In this document: positions 43,240-52,337 of the stretch, one piece after another | How positions within the stretch are numbered: position 1 is the first letter of the stretch | Layout of the letters: each line of letters begins with the position of its first letter | Source: CAIVND01 sp035532075 | GTDB lineage: Bacteria; Actinomycetota; Acidimicrobiia; Acidimicrobiales; Bog-793 | Assembly (NCBI GenBank): GCA_035532075.1 | Contig: DATKRV010000021.1 | Coordinates: 1-64,000 of the forward strand | DNA: 64,000 nt | Direction: 5' to 3' | Notes under the pieces: model-generated | The model's database searches: none | What the model was told of the DNA's origin: nothing | Seen by the model: the letters and a program-made list of their open reading frames with translations, nothing else | Translations under genes and position numbers: made by a program

Positions 43240-44664
43240 GTGACGAATAACGAGCCGTATGTTCCGGTGATACACGATTTGGCGGAATGGCTCCTCGACT
43301 CAAAATCATCTCTTTTGCCCGATGTGGTGCGTAAAGCTGCCTCCCGACAGACTCTCGATAGTCTCGCCTGTGCCTTTGGTGGTATTGAGCATGAAGCCTC
43401 CGAGGTTGCTCTTCGGGTGGTGCTCGATCAAGGAGAGTTGCCCGAGTGCACGCTTATTGGTCAGACGTCGAGAGCCTCAATGGCGAATGCAGCGTTCTAC
43501 AACAGCACAATTGTCCGGGCAATTGATTGCAACGATATCTTTTTTCGTAACGGGCCACTTGGGCATCCGAGTGACAATATTCCAGTCGCGATCGCGATCG
43601 CGGAAAGACAGAAAGCGACCGGAATCGATTATCTCAATGCCGTGGTCTTGGGATACGAGATCAACTGGAGAATTCTCGATTACATCCGTGCTCATGCCGC
43701 AGCGCACGCAGCCCATTGGGACTATGTATCGTCGAGTGGAATAGTAAGTGCGGCGATGGCAGGTCTCTTATTGAAGCTTGATAAGAATCAACTCGCAAAC
43801 GCGATGGCGATCGCAGGAGTTCAGGGATTTACGCTTTCAGGGATTCGCCGAGGAAAGGTCTCGATGCTAAAAGCTTCGGCAGGCGCTTTTGCTGCCCAGC
43901 GTGGAGTTTTCGCAGCCTTGCTCGCCAAGGAAGGTATGACGGGACCTGCCGAGTTCTTGGAGGGGAATGGAGGAATGCTAACTGCGCTCGCTCTGGACGA
44001 CAGTGGGGATTTGAGACAGAGATTGACCCAATCGACTGCCTTTTGGCACATTCTTGATGTGACGTCAAAACCATATCCCGCTATCGGGACGAGCCAATCA
44101 GCAATTTCGGCCGTGCTCGGCATGCGACGTGAGTTTGAGGTAAACGTCGCAAGTATTCAACGCATTGAAGTGCGTCTTCCCGACGTACCAGCGGCGCGAC
44201 TTCAGATGTCGGATCCGGACTTTCTCTCACCTACATCGCGTGAGACCGCGGACCACAGCCTGCCGTTTCTCGTTGCCGTAGCTCTTGAGGACGGTTGCCT
44301 TGGGATCGAACAGTTTAGAGGTAATCGATGGATGGATGAGACCACCAGAACGCTCATGGGTAGAGTCGTTCAGACGACCGATCCAACTTTGAACATACAT
44401 GCGGTAAAGGGATACCCGACTGTTGTCGCGATCGAAACAGTCGATGGGGAACGCTATGAACGAAAGGTCCTCGATGCCCCCGGTAGTCCTGAATCTCCAC
44501 TTACCGATAACGAGATAACCGATAAGTTTCTGTCCTACGCCGATCCATTTCGAGTGGTCGGCCACAAGAAGGAACTTGCTTGGCGCTTCTTGAACCTCGA
44601 GCACGAGCAAGACATATCAGCATTGATTCGATGTTTGGGCGGAAAAGCACCCGAGTCCGATTGA
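43240..44664 (+). CDS. MmgE/PrpD family protein
   Basis: The 474 residues fit the 2-methylcitrate dehydratase / cis-aconitate decarboxylase / iminodisuccinate epimerase family. Features are RQTLDSLACAFGG at the start, RAIDCNDIFFRNGPLGHPSDNIPVAIA with the conserved Asp and His, and SSSGIVSAAMAGLLL. The lid has VTSKPYPAIGTSQ and the C-terminal part contains ADHSLPFLVAVAL. It acts on small di- or tricarboxylic acids in known members; the substrate here is unknown. The start is GTG 43240, without a strong ribosome-binding site. Confidence 0.85.
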   Translation: MTNNEPYVPVIHDLAEWLLDSKSSLLPDVVRKAASRQTLDSLACAFGGIEHEASEVALRVVLDQGELPECTLIGQTSRASMANAAFYNSTIVRAIDCNDIFFRNGPLGHPSDNIPVAIAIAERQKATGIDYLNAVVLGYEINWRILDYIRAHAAAHAAHWDYVSSSGIVSAAMAGLLLKLDKNQLANAMAIAGVQGFTLSGIRRGKVSMLKASAGAFAAQRGVFAALLAKEGMTGPAEFLEGNGGMLTALALDDSGDLRQRLTQSTAFWHILDVTSKPYPAIGTSQSAISAVLGMRREFEVNVASIQRIEVRLPDVPAARLQMSDPDFLSPTSRETADHSLPFLVAVALEDGCLGIEQFRGNRWMDETTRTLMGRVVQTTDPTLNIHAVKGYPTVVAIETVDGERYERKVLDAPGSPESPLTDNEITDKFLSYADPFRVVGHKKELAWRFLNLEHEQDISALIRCLGGKAPESD

Positions 44665-45126
44665 TTCGCGACGCGGCTCAGTCCCTTTATTTCAGTGATG
44701 TGCGGTTCAACGTCTCGCGCGTGCAACCACGGATTTCAATTTCCCATCCGTATTCGCGAGGAATCGACTGCAATCGATCGACCCTTGTGCCGCGCGACGC
44801 GAGAGTGAGGCGAGCCATCGAGCCATATTGCAAACGTAAGATCCGCTTCATCGGAGCCAAGCGGGAGCGCAGCGCACGCACGCGAAGAAGTTGGATCTTG
44901 CGCACCTCGCGGGACTCCTCCTGAGAGCTGCTGCGGTCTCTGAGAACATGTGAGCTCTCCCTTGAGAGTTCACCGACCGGTGGTCGACGCATTTCTCGTG
45001 TCACAGGTTATAGTCTTCGGTGCGCGGCGTGAACTATATATTCCTTTGGGCAATTACAGAGTTCTTATCGGGAGCATGAATCAGACGAGTCGGCAACAAC
45101 ATAGGGACACGAGGTGTGATACGACG
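44665..45126. other. 462 bp without a supportable gene
   Basis: A plus frame open from 44950 runs into the crotonase gene and could extend it by 59 residues, but that part has no crotonase character. A minus frame (44687-45004) is Arg/Ser-rich and looks like chance. Confidence 0.45.
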
Positions 45127-45798
45127 ATGACGCAAGATAATTTCTCATACGACGGGATGCGCTTGGACTTCTCTGCAGACGAGTTTGCCCGGTTGACGCT
45201 AGCGCGACCTGAGAAGCGGAACGCGATTGGCTCCGAGATGTATGCATCTTTTCAGAGCGCTCTTCGAGAGTTAAATCGCCGCGAGGCCCGACTTTGTGTC
45301 CTGGCGAGTGAGGGTCCCAGTTTTTGTGCTGGAGCAGACCTGAAGGAGCTCGGTAAGGGGTTACCAGGAGCTCTCGACATGATTCGCGATATGGCCCAAT
45401 CGGATATTTTATGGCTCGCGGAGGTACGAGGCGGTGTTCTCGGCGCGGCTGTCGCAATGGTCGCAGCCTGTCCGTTCGTCTTTTGTGATGAGACGGCGTG
45501 GTTTTCACTACCCGAGATAAAGCGTGGCATGTTCCCGGCTTCGATAGCAGACATTGTGGCCCTGGGAAGTAATAAAAGGTGGGCGTATTCGATGGCACTT
45601 TCTGCCCGGCGAGTTTCTGCCAAAGAGGCAATGATGAATGGACTCGTCACTGAGGTTGTTCCAGAAAGTTTGCTCGCTGAGCGCAGTATTTCTTTCGCTC
45701 ATGAAATTCAAGCAATCTGGGATAAAATAATCCTGAGTATGGAGGACTGGAGGGGTTCGCTTCGTCTGTCTGTTGCGGAGTTGTTGAACGCGCACTAG
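45127..45798 (+). CDS. Enoyl-CoA hydratase/isomerase family protein
   Basis: About 223 residues, short for a crotonase (usually 250-270). It has LTLARPEKRNAIG, the first oxyanion-hole segment PSFCAGADLKELG and the second GGVLGAAVAMVAACPFVFCD, followed by FSLPEIKRGMFP with a Glu in the usual catalytic place. The C-terminal helical part is shortened. I start at ATG 45127, with GAGGTG about 11 nt upstream; ATG 45076 is possible. It could hydrate or isomerise a CoA thioester made by the island's ligase. Confidence 0.8.
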   Translation: MTQDNFSYDGMRLDFSADEFARLTLARPEKRNAIGSEMYASFQSALRELNRREARLCVLASEGPSFCAGADLKELGKGLPGALDMIRDMAQSDILWLAEVRGGVLGAAVAMVAACPFVFCDETAWFSLPEIKRGMFPASIADIVALGSNKRWAYSMALSARRVSAKEAMMNGLVTEVVPESLLAERSISFAHEIQAIWDKIILSMEDWRGSLRLSVAELLNAH

Positions 45799-45920
45799 GT
45801 GAGAGTATGGAGGCCTAATACGTACATCCGGTATTTTCTCGAAGATCGTGATCTGGTGAATCGATTAGCGCATAGACGAGAGCCGCCGTTCGAAAATGAT
45901 GAATCGAGGTGCTGTAGATA

Positions 45921-46865
45921 TTGGCTAGCGCATCGCAAGAGAATTTTGAAAGTCTTAAACGAGCAGCTCTGAAACTTGGAGTAGATATTCCAGAGTTCGT
46001 CGATCCAATTGAGCGTCATGCAGTCGTGTCAGGCCATCGTCTCCATTATCTCGATTGGGGGAACAGCCAGAGACAACCGATTGTCTTTTTACATGGAAGG
46101 GCATTGACGGCCCACACTTGGGATCTCGTATGTCTCTCTCTCCGACAGGAATATCACTGTATTTCAATTGACCTTCGAGGACATGGAGAAAGCGAGTGGT
46201 CCCCTGTCGTGGACTACCGTCTTGAGACAATTTCAGACGAGATTCGGGCGTTCAGCGAGCAAGAGCTCTCATCGTCACCAATATTTGTTGGTATGTCATT
46301 GGGAGGTATGGTTGCGATGCGAGTTGCAGCTACTTTGCCTGTATCTCCTGAAGCGTTAGTCATTGTTGACATCGCTCCAACGCCACCTCGCAGTTTGGGT
46401 AATGGAGATGGTCACCAAGTTTCTCCTAATCGGTTTAATGCAGGTCCAACTGAACTCAACACGATCGAAGATTTTGTTGAATGGGCGATGTCATTTAATC
46501 CTCGTCGAGATCCGAAATCCCTACGGTCGAGTATGTTGCACAACCTTCGTCAAATGCCGACTGGTAAATGGACGTGGAAATATGATCCGCGCCAGTTCGA
46601 AATTGATCATGACGACGCTTCGCCGGCAAAAGGTACTCTTGATCATTGGGAAGATGCAAGATTGGTTCGGTGTCCAACGCTCATCGTTCGAGGTGCCGAA
46701 AGCCAGCATCTTTCGCGAGAGGGCGCAGAGGCATTCGCAAATGAGCTAAGCCACGGTCAATGGGTTGAGGTTGATGGCGCGGGGCATTCAGTTCAAGGTG
46801 ACAATCCGTCGGGACTATTAAAAGAGCTTCGTGGGTTCTTTGCTAGGTTAGGAATAACTGCATGA
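45921..46865 (+). CDS. Alpha/beta hydrolase
   Basis: The 314-residue cytoplasmic hydrolase has the HGRALTAHTWD oxyanion strand, IDLRGHGESEW, the nucleophile elbow GMSLGG and a late GAGHSVQGDNP with the catalytic His. The cap domain lies between about 175 and 235. Epoxide hydrolases, C-C hydrolases and esterases share this layout. The start appears to be TTG 45921, as no other start fits the N-terminus. The sequence is clearly AT-richer than the housekeeping genes. Confidence 0.8.
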   Translation: MASASQENFESLKRAALKLGVDIPEFVDPIERHAVVSGHRLHYLDWGNSQRQPIVFLHGRALTAHTWDLVCLSLRQEYHCISIDLRGHGESEWSPVVDYRLETISDEIRAFSEQELSSSPIFVGMSLGGMVAMRVAATLPVSPEALVIVDIAPTPPRSLGNGDGHQVSPNRFNAGPTELNTIEDFVEWAMSFNPRRDPKSLRSSMLHNLRQMPTGKWTWKYDPRQFEIDHDDASPAKGTLDHWEDARLVRCPTLIVRGAESQHLSREGAEAFANELSHGQWVEVDGAGHSVQGDNPSGLLKELRGFFARLGITA

Positions 46866-46972
46866 GACAAATTCCGCGGATTGTCATTGAGTCTCAAGTA
46901 CAATCCGGGATTCGTGCTAGGAAATCGATCTTTGATTATTATTGAGATGAAAGCCTGACCCAAATTGATTCC

Positions 46973-47701
46973 GTGCGATCTTCAATAACGATATTGCATG
47001 CCGCCGATGTACATGTGGGTTCGGGTGAGCCTGCAGCTACGGCGTTTTCAGCTTTGATGGCACTTGCGCGTTCGCGAGCGTTTGCTGCTCTCGTGATTGC
47101 CGGCGACCTATTCGATCATGCTCGAGTGTCACAGGACTCGGTTGACTGGGTGGCTCAAGAGCTTGGAAGTCTGGATATTCAAGTAGTTATCTTGCCAGGA
47201 AATCATGACTTGCATGGTCCTGAGTCAATCTACGCGAGGTTTGATCAAGAGCATCGTTATTCAACATTGCACGTGTTGTCGGATCCAAACGGAGAGACTT
47301 TCGAGGTTAAAGATGAGGATCTAACCTTTTGGGGGCGCCCAACTCTCGAACATTCGCCAGAGACGAGGCCCCTCGTGGGCATTCCAAAGCGACCAGATCG
47401 CGGATGGTCCGTCGTAGTTGCCCATGGAACTGCGAAGTCATCGGACGTGCCTACTGTTGAAGGGTCACCGATATATCCAAGAGATTTCAGTGTTGTCGAT
47501 TGGGACTATGTGGCGTTAGGTCACATCCCACGATTTTTACGCGTACGCGAATCTCCAGTCCCCGCTTACTACGCAGGGAGCACCGTTCGATCTATCGATG
47601 ATCGCCCAGGAGGTGCGGCAATCGTAGATCTGTCTCGCGGTCAAGTTGCGACGGTAAAGTGGATTTCGCTTGATAATCCCCTCTGGACGGGCGCGCGTTA
47701 G
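46973..47701 (+). CDS. Calcineurin-like metallophosphoesterase, SbcD/Mre11-like
   Basis: The 242 residues carry the full dimetal signature in order: AADVHVG, AGDLFDH, PGNHDLHGP, VVAHGT and ALGHIP. The layout is that of SbcD-type exonucleases, but the protein lacks the C-terminal capping domain and no SbcC ATPase gene is adjacent. It may be a stand-alone nuclease or phosphodiesterase. The start is GTG 46973. Confidence 0.8.
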   Translation: MRSSITILHAADVHVGSGEPAATAFSALMALARSRAFAALVIAGDLFDHARVSQDSVDWVAQELGSLDIQVVILPGNHDLHGPESIYARFDQEHRYSTLHVLSDPNGETFEVKDEDLTFWGRPTLEHSPETRPLVGIPKRPDRGWSVVVAHGTAKSSDVPTVEGSPIYPRDFSVVDWDYVALGHIPRFLRVRESPVPAYYAGSTVRSIDDRPGGAAIVDLSRGQVATVKWISLDNPLWTGAR

Positions 47702-48217
47702 GGTATTGGGATTTCTGATCCAGCGTCGTTGAATTCGATCTATATCCGGGATAACAAATTCCTGTTTGATCGTTCAGGTCTGTTCCGCGATTAACTTGAC
47801 GAACTCGAACAGTAAGCGGAGCCACATTTTTTTCGCGGTGCTCGCCACATGTAGTGTCTTGAGCGTGCTCGACTGGGATCAGGCTGTCGAAAGAGAGACC
47901 GGTGGTTTCAGATGTTCTTTCGTTGAGAGAGCAGCAGTTTCAATATTGATCGGTCTTTGCTTCGCCTGGTCGTCTGAGCCGCTTTACTACTCTTGAGCGA
48001 GATCATCTCGAGCGTCTTTGTTCCAAATCGACATCAGTTAAATAATGAATTCGCACAGAGTCGGACAAGACGAGCCAGCGATTGACATTACTTTGCTCGA
48101 GAGGTTACGCTACCGACAACAAATTTGAACCAAATGAATTAGAAATTGTGTATCCGAGATAAAGGGCTCGTTGCCCGCGGAGTTCGCGGATTGTCTTAGA
48201 CGGGGGAGACAATTTAG
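47702..48217. other. 516 bp without a supportable gene
   Basis: A 76-codon plus frame (47766-47996) has no domain and no ribosome-binding site. A weak promoter-like pair TTGAAC (48125-48130) and TGTATC (48149-48154) precedes the ABC ATPase gene. The stretch is AT-rich. Confidence 0.4.
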
Positions 48218-49081
48218 GTGGCGCACGATATGGCTGACGTTGGCAATGTGCAAGGTTCGTCCAGCGTGGCAGGAAGTGGTCTCAGTGGTTCGGGCAGATC
48301 AGACGCGCTGGACTCCGCAATTTCATGCGAGTCAATATTTCGTGCTTTCGCGCCGACCCGCAAGGGAACAAAACCGCTTGTCGTACTCTCCGATATAAAC
48401 CTCACTGTTAAGCGAGGCGAATTCCTCGTGATTGTCGGTCCGAGCGGTTGCGGCAAAAGCACGTTGCTCAACATTATGGCGGGTACTGACAAGGCAAGCC
48501 GGGGCAGTATCAAGATCGGAGAAGGTTTAGATCGACGGGCCTACGTGTTCCAGCGCGAGACGCTGTTGCCTTGGCGGACCGCGTTAAACAATGTCGAACT
48601 TGGTTTGCTCGCATCTGGCAAGACGAAAGGGCAACGTCGCGAAGAGGCCAGAAATTGGCTTGCTGCGGTTGGCCTTAAGGGATTTGAAGATAGTTATCCC
48701 GCGAAACTTTCAGGCGGTATGCGGAGGCGTGTCGTTCTTGCTACTGCCTTTGCGCATGGTCCTCAGGTGTTGTTCATGGATGAGCCATTTGGAGCGGTAG
48801 ACGCGCAGACACGTCTTCAACTCCAAATTCAATTGCTCGGACTATGGGAACAAGATCGTAAGACCGTCGTGTTTGTCACGCACGATATTGAAGAGGCTCT
48901 GCTTCTCGGAGATCGCATTGTCGTAATGAGTGGACGACCGGGTCGAATCGCGGATATCCATGAAGTTTCCTTGGCGAGGCCGCGAAGCATAGAGAACGTT
49001 CGGTTTGACGCAACACTCGCGGGGGTTGCTCGTGAGATTTGGCTGCAGTTGCGACAAGACGAAGAACAAAATGAAAAGTGA
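48218..49081 (+). CDS. ABC transporter ATPase, NitT/TauT (SsuB/TauB) type
   Basis: The 287 residues energise uptake through the two permeases encoded next. Walker A is GPSGCGKST, the signature LSGGMRRRV, Walker B VLFMDEPFGAVD and the H-loop VTHDIEEAL. LPWRTALNNVELGL is typical of the nitrate/sulfonate/taurine class. A Ser/Gly-rich N-terminus of about 45 residues precedes the domain. GGGGGAG lies 9 nt before GTG 48218; ATG 48230 is an alternative. Confidence 0.92.
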   Translation: MAHDMADVGNVQGSSSVAGSGLSGSGRSDALDSAISCESIFRAFAPTRKGTKPLVVLSDINLTVKRGEFLVIVGPSGCGKSTLLNIMAGTDKASRGSIKIGEGLDRRAYVFQRETLLPWRTALNNVELGLLASGKTKGQRREEARNWLAAVGLKGFEDSYPAKLSGGMRRRVVLATAFAHGPQVLFMDEPFGAVDAQTRLQLQIQLLGLWEQDRKTVVFVTHDIEEALLLGDRIVVMSGRPGRIADIHEVSLARPRSIENVRFDATLAGVAREIWLQLRQDEEQNEK

Positions 49082-49208
49082 TGAGTCCCTTTCTCAATAT
49101 GTCGAATTATTTAGACGCGCAGATAAACAGAGGTATCCAACCGTAATGGATTCTCTTCAAACTCGGGCGCAGTCTTGAATTCCGGAGAGTTGTCAGCAAA
49201 GGGTTGTT

Positions 49209-50045
49209 ATGTCGACTCGTGAATCTCACGTCGAGAGTGCCGACGAAGCGTGGTTGGAGCAGGTCGTCCTCAAAGCCAGGCGTTCCCGCGTTATTGATTC
49301 CTGGATAATCTGGATTGAACGCGCCGCGATCATCGGCACACTCATCGGCGGGTGGCAGCTCTTTGTCTCAGCGTTGAAGATTAATCCAGAGATTCTGAGC
49401 AGCCCAGGTGCCGTAGGCTCTACGTTGTATCACCTCTTGCAAAAGAGAGTCTTCTATTATGACCTGAGGGTCACATCTGAAGAGGTACTTCTCGGTTTGT
49501 TGCTCGGAGTCATTTCGGGTTCGATAGTCGGAATTGTTTTCATTCTGCTTCCGCGGATCTCAGATGCTCTGCAGCCATTGTTAGTTGGCTTTAATTCGAT
49601 GCCAAAGATCGCATTGGCGCCGCTTACCATTATTTGGTTTGGATTGGGAATTTCTTCGAAAATTCTCTTGGCGGCTCTTGGAGTGTTCTTCATAATATTT
49701 TTCAATATCGCAGCTGGCGGCGCGTCATTAGATAGAGCGGTGATGGATAATCTCGCCATCATGGGTCTATCACGACGCAAGATCGTTTTGATATTCATTC
49801 TGCCTTCGGTCGCGACCTGGATTATTGCTGCACTTAAAGTGGCTATATCAGCCGCGCTTATAGGTGCTGTCATTGGTGAATACATAGGTGCGGACGCGGG
49901 AATCGGATATGAAATAGAGAATGCTATTAACTCCCTTTCGATTGCGAGAATGTTTACCCTGCTGCTAGTTCTCGCAATCATGGGCGGTCTCGCTTACGCT
50001 CTCGTCGCGTTTATTGAACGAAGATTGTTGCGTTGGAGTAGGTAG
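49209..50045 (+). CDS. ABC transporter permease, NitT/TauT (SsuC) type
   Basis: The 278-residue inner-membrane protein has about six helices after a polar 35-residue start. The EAA loop reads NLAIMGLSRRKIVLIFILPS, which docks to the ATPase, and LAPLTIIWFGLG precedes it, both standard in this class. It is paralogous to the next gene, suggesting a heterodimeric channel. Confidence 0.9.
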   Translation: MSTRESHVESADEAWLEQVVLKARRSRVIDSWIIWIERAAIIGTLIGGWQLFVSALKINPEILSSPGAVGSTLYHLLQKRVFYYDLRVTSEEVLLGLLLGVISGSIVGIVFILLPRISDALQPLLVGFNSMPKIALAPLTIIWFGLGISSKILLAALGVFFIIFFNIAAGGASLDRAVMDNLAIMGLSRRKIVLIFILPSVATWIIAALKVAISAALIGAVIGEYIGADAGIGYEIENAINSLSIARMFTLLLVLAIMGGLAYALVAFIERRLLRWSR

Positions 50046-50068
50046 TTAATGCGTCAGAGGAGAGGCTT

Positions 50069-50950
50069 TTGTTTTTACGTATGAGAAAGTCAAATGAAGT
50101 CCGATCTGGCTCGGAAGGCGTACAGACACATCAAACTACAGAATCAGAAGAATCTTGGATTGCAGCTGTGGTCCAGGAAAATCGAAACCAACGAAGAACA
50201 AACAGACGGATCATCTGGCTGGAGCGCATAGGGGCCGTCGTATTGTTCTTGACGGGTTGGCAGTTATTAAATTCGCTCGGAATCGTTCTTCCCATTCTTA
50301 TCAGTAGTCCAAGACTTATCGGATCCGACATGGTTCAGCTTTTTCAGACCGGAAGTTTTTATACGGACGCGTTGACGACCTTGCTCGAGATGATTTCGGG
50401 ATTAATTATCGGAACCATTATTGGAATCTCTGTTGGGCTGGGTATTGGTATGAAGAGACGACTCTCCCGTGCGGTGCAACCATTAGCGGTTGCCGCACAT
50501 TCTATTCCTGCGGTCATTCTTGCCCCACTCGTTGCTGTTTGGTTTGGATTTGGTTTTCAGCCAAAGATAGGAATTGTTGCGCTTGCGGTCTTTTATCCAA
50601 TTTTCTTTAATACGTTGACTGGCGCATCCAACATTGACGAGACGTTGGTGTCGAATTTGAAGATATTCGGACTTTCGCGTCGTTCAATAGTCCGACACGT
50701 GTATCTGCCGTCGGCAGTTGTTTGGACCGTTGCGTCACTGAGGACGGCGGTTTCTTTCGCGCTTACAGGTGCCATCGTAGCGGAATTTGTGGGGGCAAGA
50801 CACGGTCTCGGAGTCGCTATGGTGGACGCGTCGCAGTTTCTCCACACGGCCCGTGTGTTTTCAATTTTACTCGTGCTAACAACATTTGGTGTGGTGTTCG
50901 GATTCTTGGTTCGTGCCTTAGAGAACTATATGTTTCGATGGCAAAGGTGA
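50069..50950 (+). CDS. ABC transporter permease, NitT/TauT type, second copy
   Basis: The 293 residues share the layout of the preceding permease: HSIPAVILAPLVAVWFGFG, then the EAA loop NLKIFGLSRRSIVRHVYLPS. It begins 23 nt after the first permease. The start is TTG 50069, with AGGAG upstream; ATG 50081 is an alternative. No substrate-binding protein follows, which is unusual for this class. Confidence 0.9.
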   Translation: MFLRMRKSNEVRSGSEGVQTHQTTESEESWIAAVVQENRNQRRTNRRIIWLERIGAVVLFLTGWQLLNSLGIVLPILISSPRLIGSDMVQLFQTGSFYTDALTTLLEMISGLIIGTIIGISVGLGIGMKRRLSRAVQPLAVAAHSIPAVILAPLVAVWFGFGFQPKIGIVALAVFYPIFFNTLTGASNIDETLVSNLKIFGLSRRSIVRHVYLPSAVVWTVASLRTAVSFALTGAIVAEFVGARHGLGVAMVDASQFLHTARVFSILLVLTTFGVVFGFLVRALENYMFRWQR

Positions 50951-51050
50951 CACTGGCTTGGAAGTGAGCTGTCTGATTACGTTCGTGAGACCGGCGAGTC
51001 GACTTCTTAACGGCTTATATCGGGTTTAGGAAGAAAAGGAAAGAGGAGAC

Positions 51051-52082
51051 ATGACCAGCGTTCGTATTGGGATGGTAGGTGATATCTATTTCAAAGACGA
51101 TGATTCTTGGTCGATTGTCGAACCTGCCTCGCGTGTGACAACCTCGTTTGAGATTATGTTGGGAAATCTTGAAATTCCCTTGTGCAACACCGGGACGGCA
51201 GCTCCGAAGGCGAATGGACGCCTTCGTCAAGACCCAAAGCATGTTGACACGATTTCACGAGCAGGCTTTACCGGAGTGACCCTTGCAAATAATCACGCGA
51301 TGAACTTTGGTGCTGAGGGCCTTTCCCAAATGATTCGCGTGTTGGATTCGGCAGGAATCGCGCATGCTGGCGGCGGAGACTCGATTATCGAAGCTCACAG
51401 AGCGGCGCTTATACCGAGTAACCAGATGACGGTGGCTCTACTTAGCTACACGTCTGTTTACGCGCGCAACATTTTTGAATCTCGTGAAGATCGACCTGGG
51501 CTGGCAACGGTACGTGTAGATACCCTTTACGAAATTCAATCCCGTCATTTTGAAGTGCCCGGGATGCCACCGCTCATTCGCACTATCGTTGCAGATGAAG
51601 ATCTTCAAAGAGTCCGAGTTGACATTGATGAGGCCCGCAGTTTGGCGGACGTCGTCGTCGTTGGATGGCACTGGGGGTACGGGATCGGTAACACGGCCGT
51701 GCTCCCGTATCAGGTGGAGCTCGCGCATTTCGCGGTAGACAGCGGAGCCGATGTCGTGATGGGGCATCATCCCCATGTGTTGCAGCCAATCGAATTTTAT
51801 AAGGGCAAGGTCATTTGTTACAGCCTTGGAAATTTCTCGCATGCACTTGAAGGAGGTAATTTTCCGCGTGAGACGGCAGTCATCGAAATTGAAGCCTCGA
51901 TGGAACAGACAATTGAAGCCGTCAGAGTGTATCCACTCTGGTTTGAAGACGAAATCCGTCCATTGCCTCTAGGAGTTGGCGATGCGCGCGCAGTCGCGGT
52001 TCTTGAAAGGCTTGGGAATGGAGGTAATGTTCTTATGACTCCGGACGGTGATCTGAGCTTTAGAGTTGTTCCAGCTTCGTAA
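51051..52082 (+). CDS. CapA-like (PGA_cap) metallophosphatase-family protein
   Basis: The 343 residues have the CapA family motifs: VGDIYF at the start, NLEIPLCNTG, ANNHAMNFG, VVGWHWGYG, GHHPHVLQPIEFYKGK and YSLGNFSHAL. Poly-gamma-glutamate CapA proteins are membrane-anchored, but this one has no signal peptide or anchor and is probably cytoplasmic, so capsule synthesis is unlikely. AGAGGAG precedes the ATG. A hydrolase acting on an intermediate of the island is possible. Confidence 0.8.
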   Translation: MTSVRIGMVGDIYFKDDDSWSIVEPASRVTTSFEIMLGNLEIPLCNTGTAAPKANGRLRQDPKHVDTISRAGFTGVTLANNHAMNFGAEGLSQMIRVLDSAGIAHAGGGDSIIEAHRAALIPSNQMTVALLSYTSVYARNIFESREDRPGLATVRVDTLYEIQSRHFEVPGMPPLIRTIVADEDLQRVRVDIDEARSLADVVVVGWHWGYGIGNTAVLPYQVELAHFAVDSGADVVMGHHPHVLQPIEFYKGKVICYSLGNFSHALEGGNFPRETAVIEIEASMEQTIEAVRVYPLWFEDEIRPLPLGVGDARAVAVLERLGNGGNVLMTPDGDLSFRVVPAS

Positions 52083-52337
52083 TCCTTCTTATCTAACGTG
52101 GGCATCGTCTTGTGCCTGCTAAGAACGCTTCTAATACCACTAATGCGACGATTAACGGAGATCAAGTGATGCCAATTGGTGCGAACCGAGATGATATGAA
52201 CGTGACGTAGTCGAAGAGTCGCGTAATTTTTCAGATCGAGTTGGCGAAGAAGCGATCTGTCTGAGCGCGTGTTGTTGAAGGAGCACGAGCAGAGATTTCA
52301 AATCCGAAAAGTGTGACCAAGAATACAGAGGGTAGAA

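Noticed and set aside
44687..45004. 105-codon Arg/Ser-rich minus-strand frame
   Set aside because: Composition is typical of antisense chance frames and there is no start signal.
47766..47996. 76-codon plus-strand frame before the ABC ATPase gene
   Set aside because: No start signal, no domain, mixed composition; looks like chance.
51051..52082. Poly-gamma-glutamate capsule synthesis as the role of the CapA-like gene
   Set aside because: No membrane anchor or signal peptide and no other capsule genes nearby.
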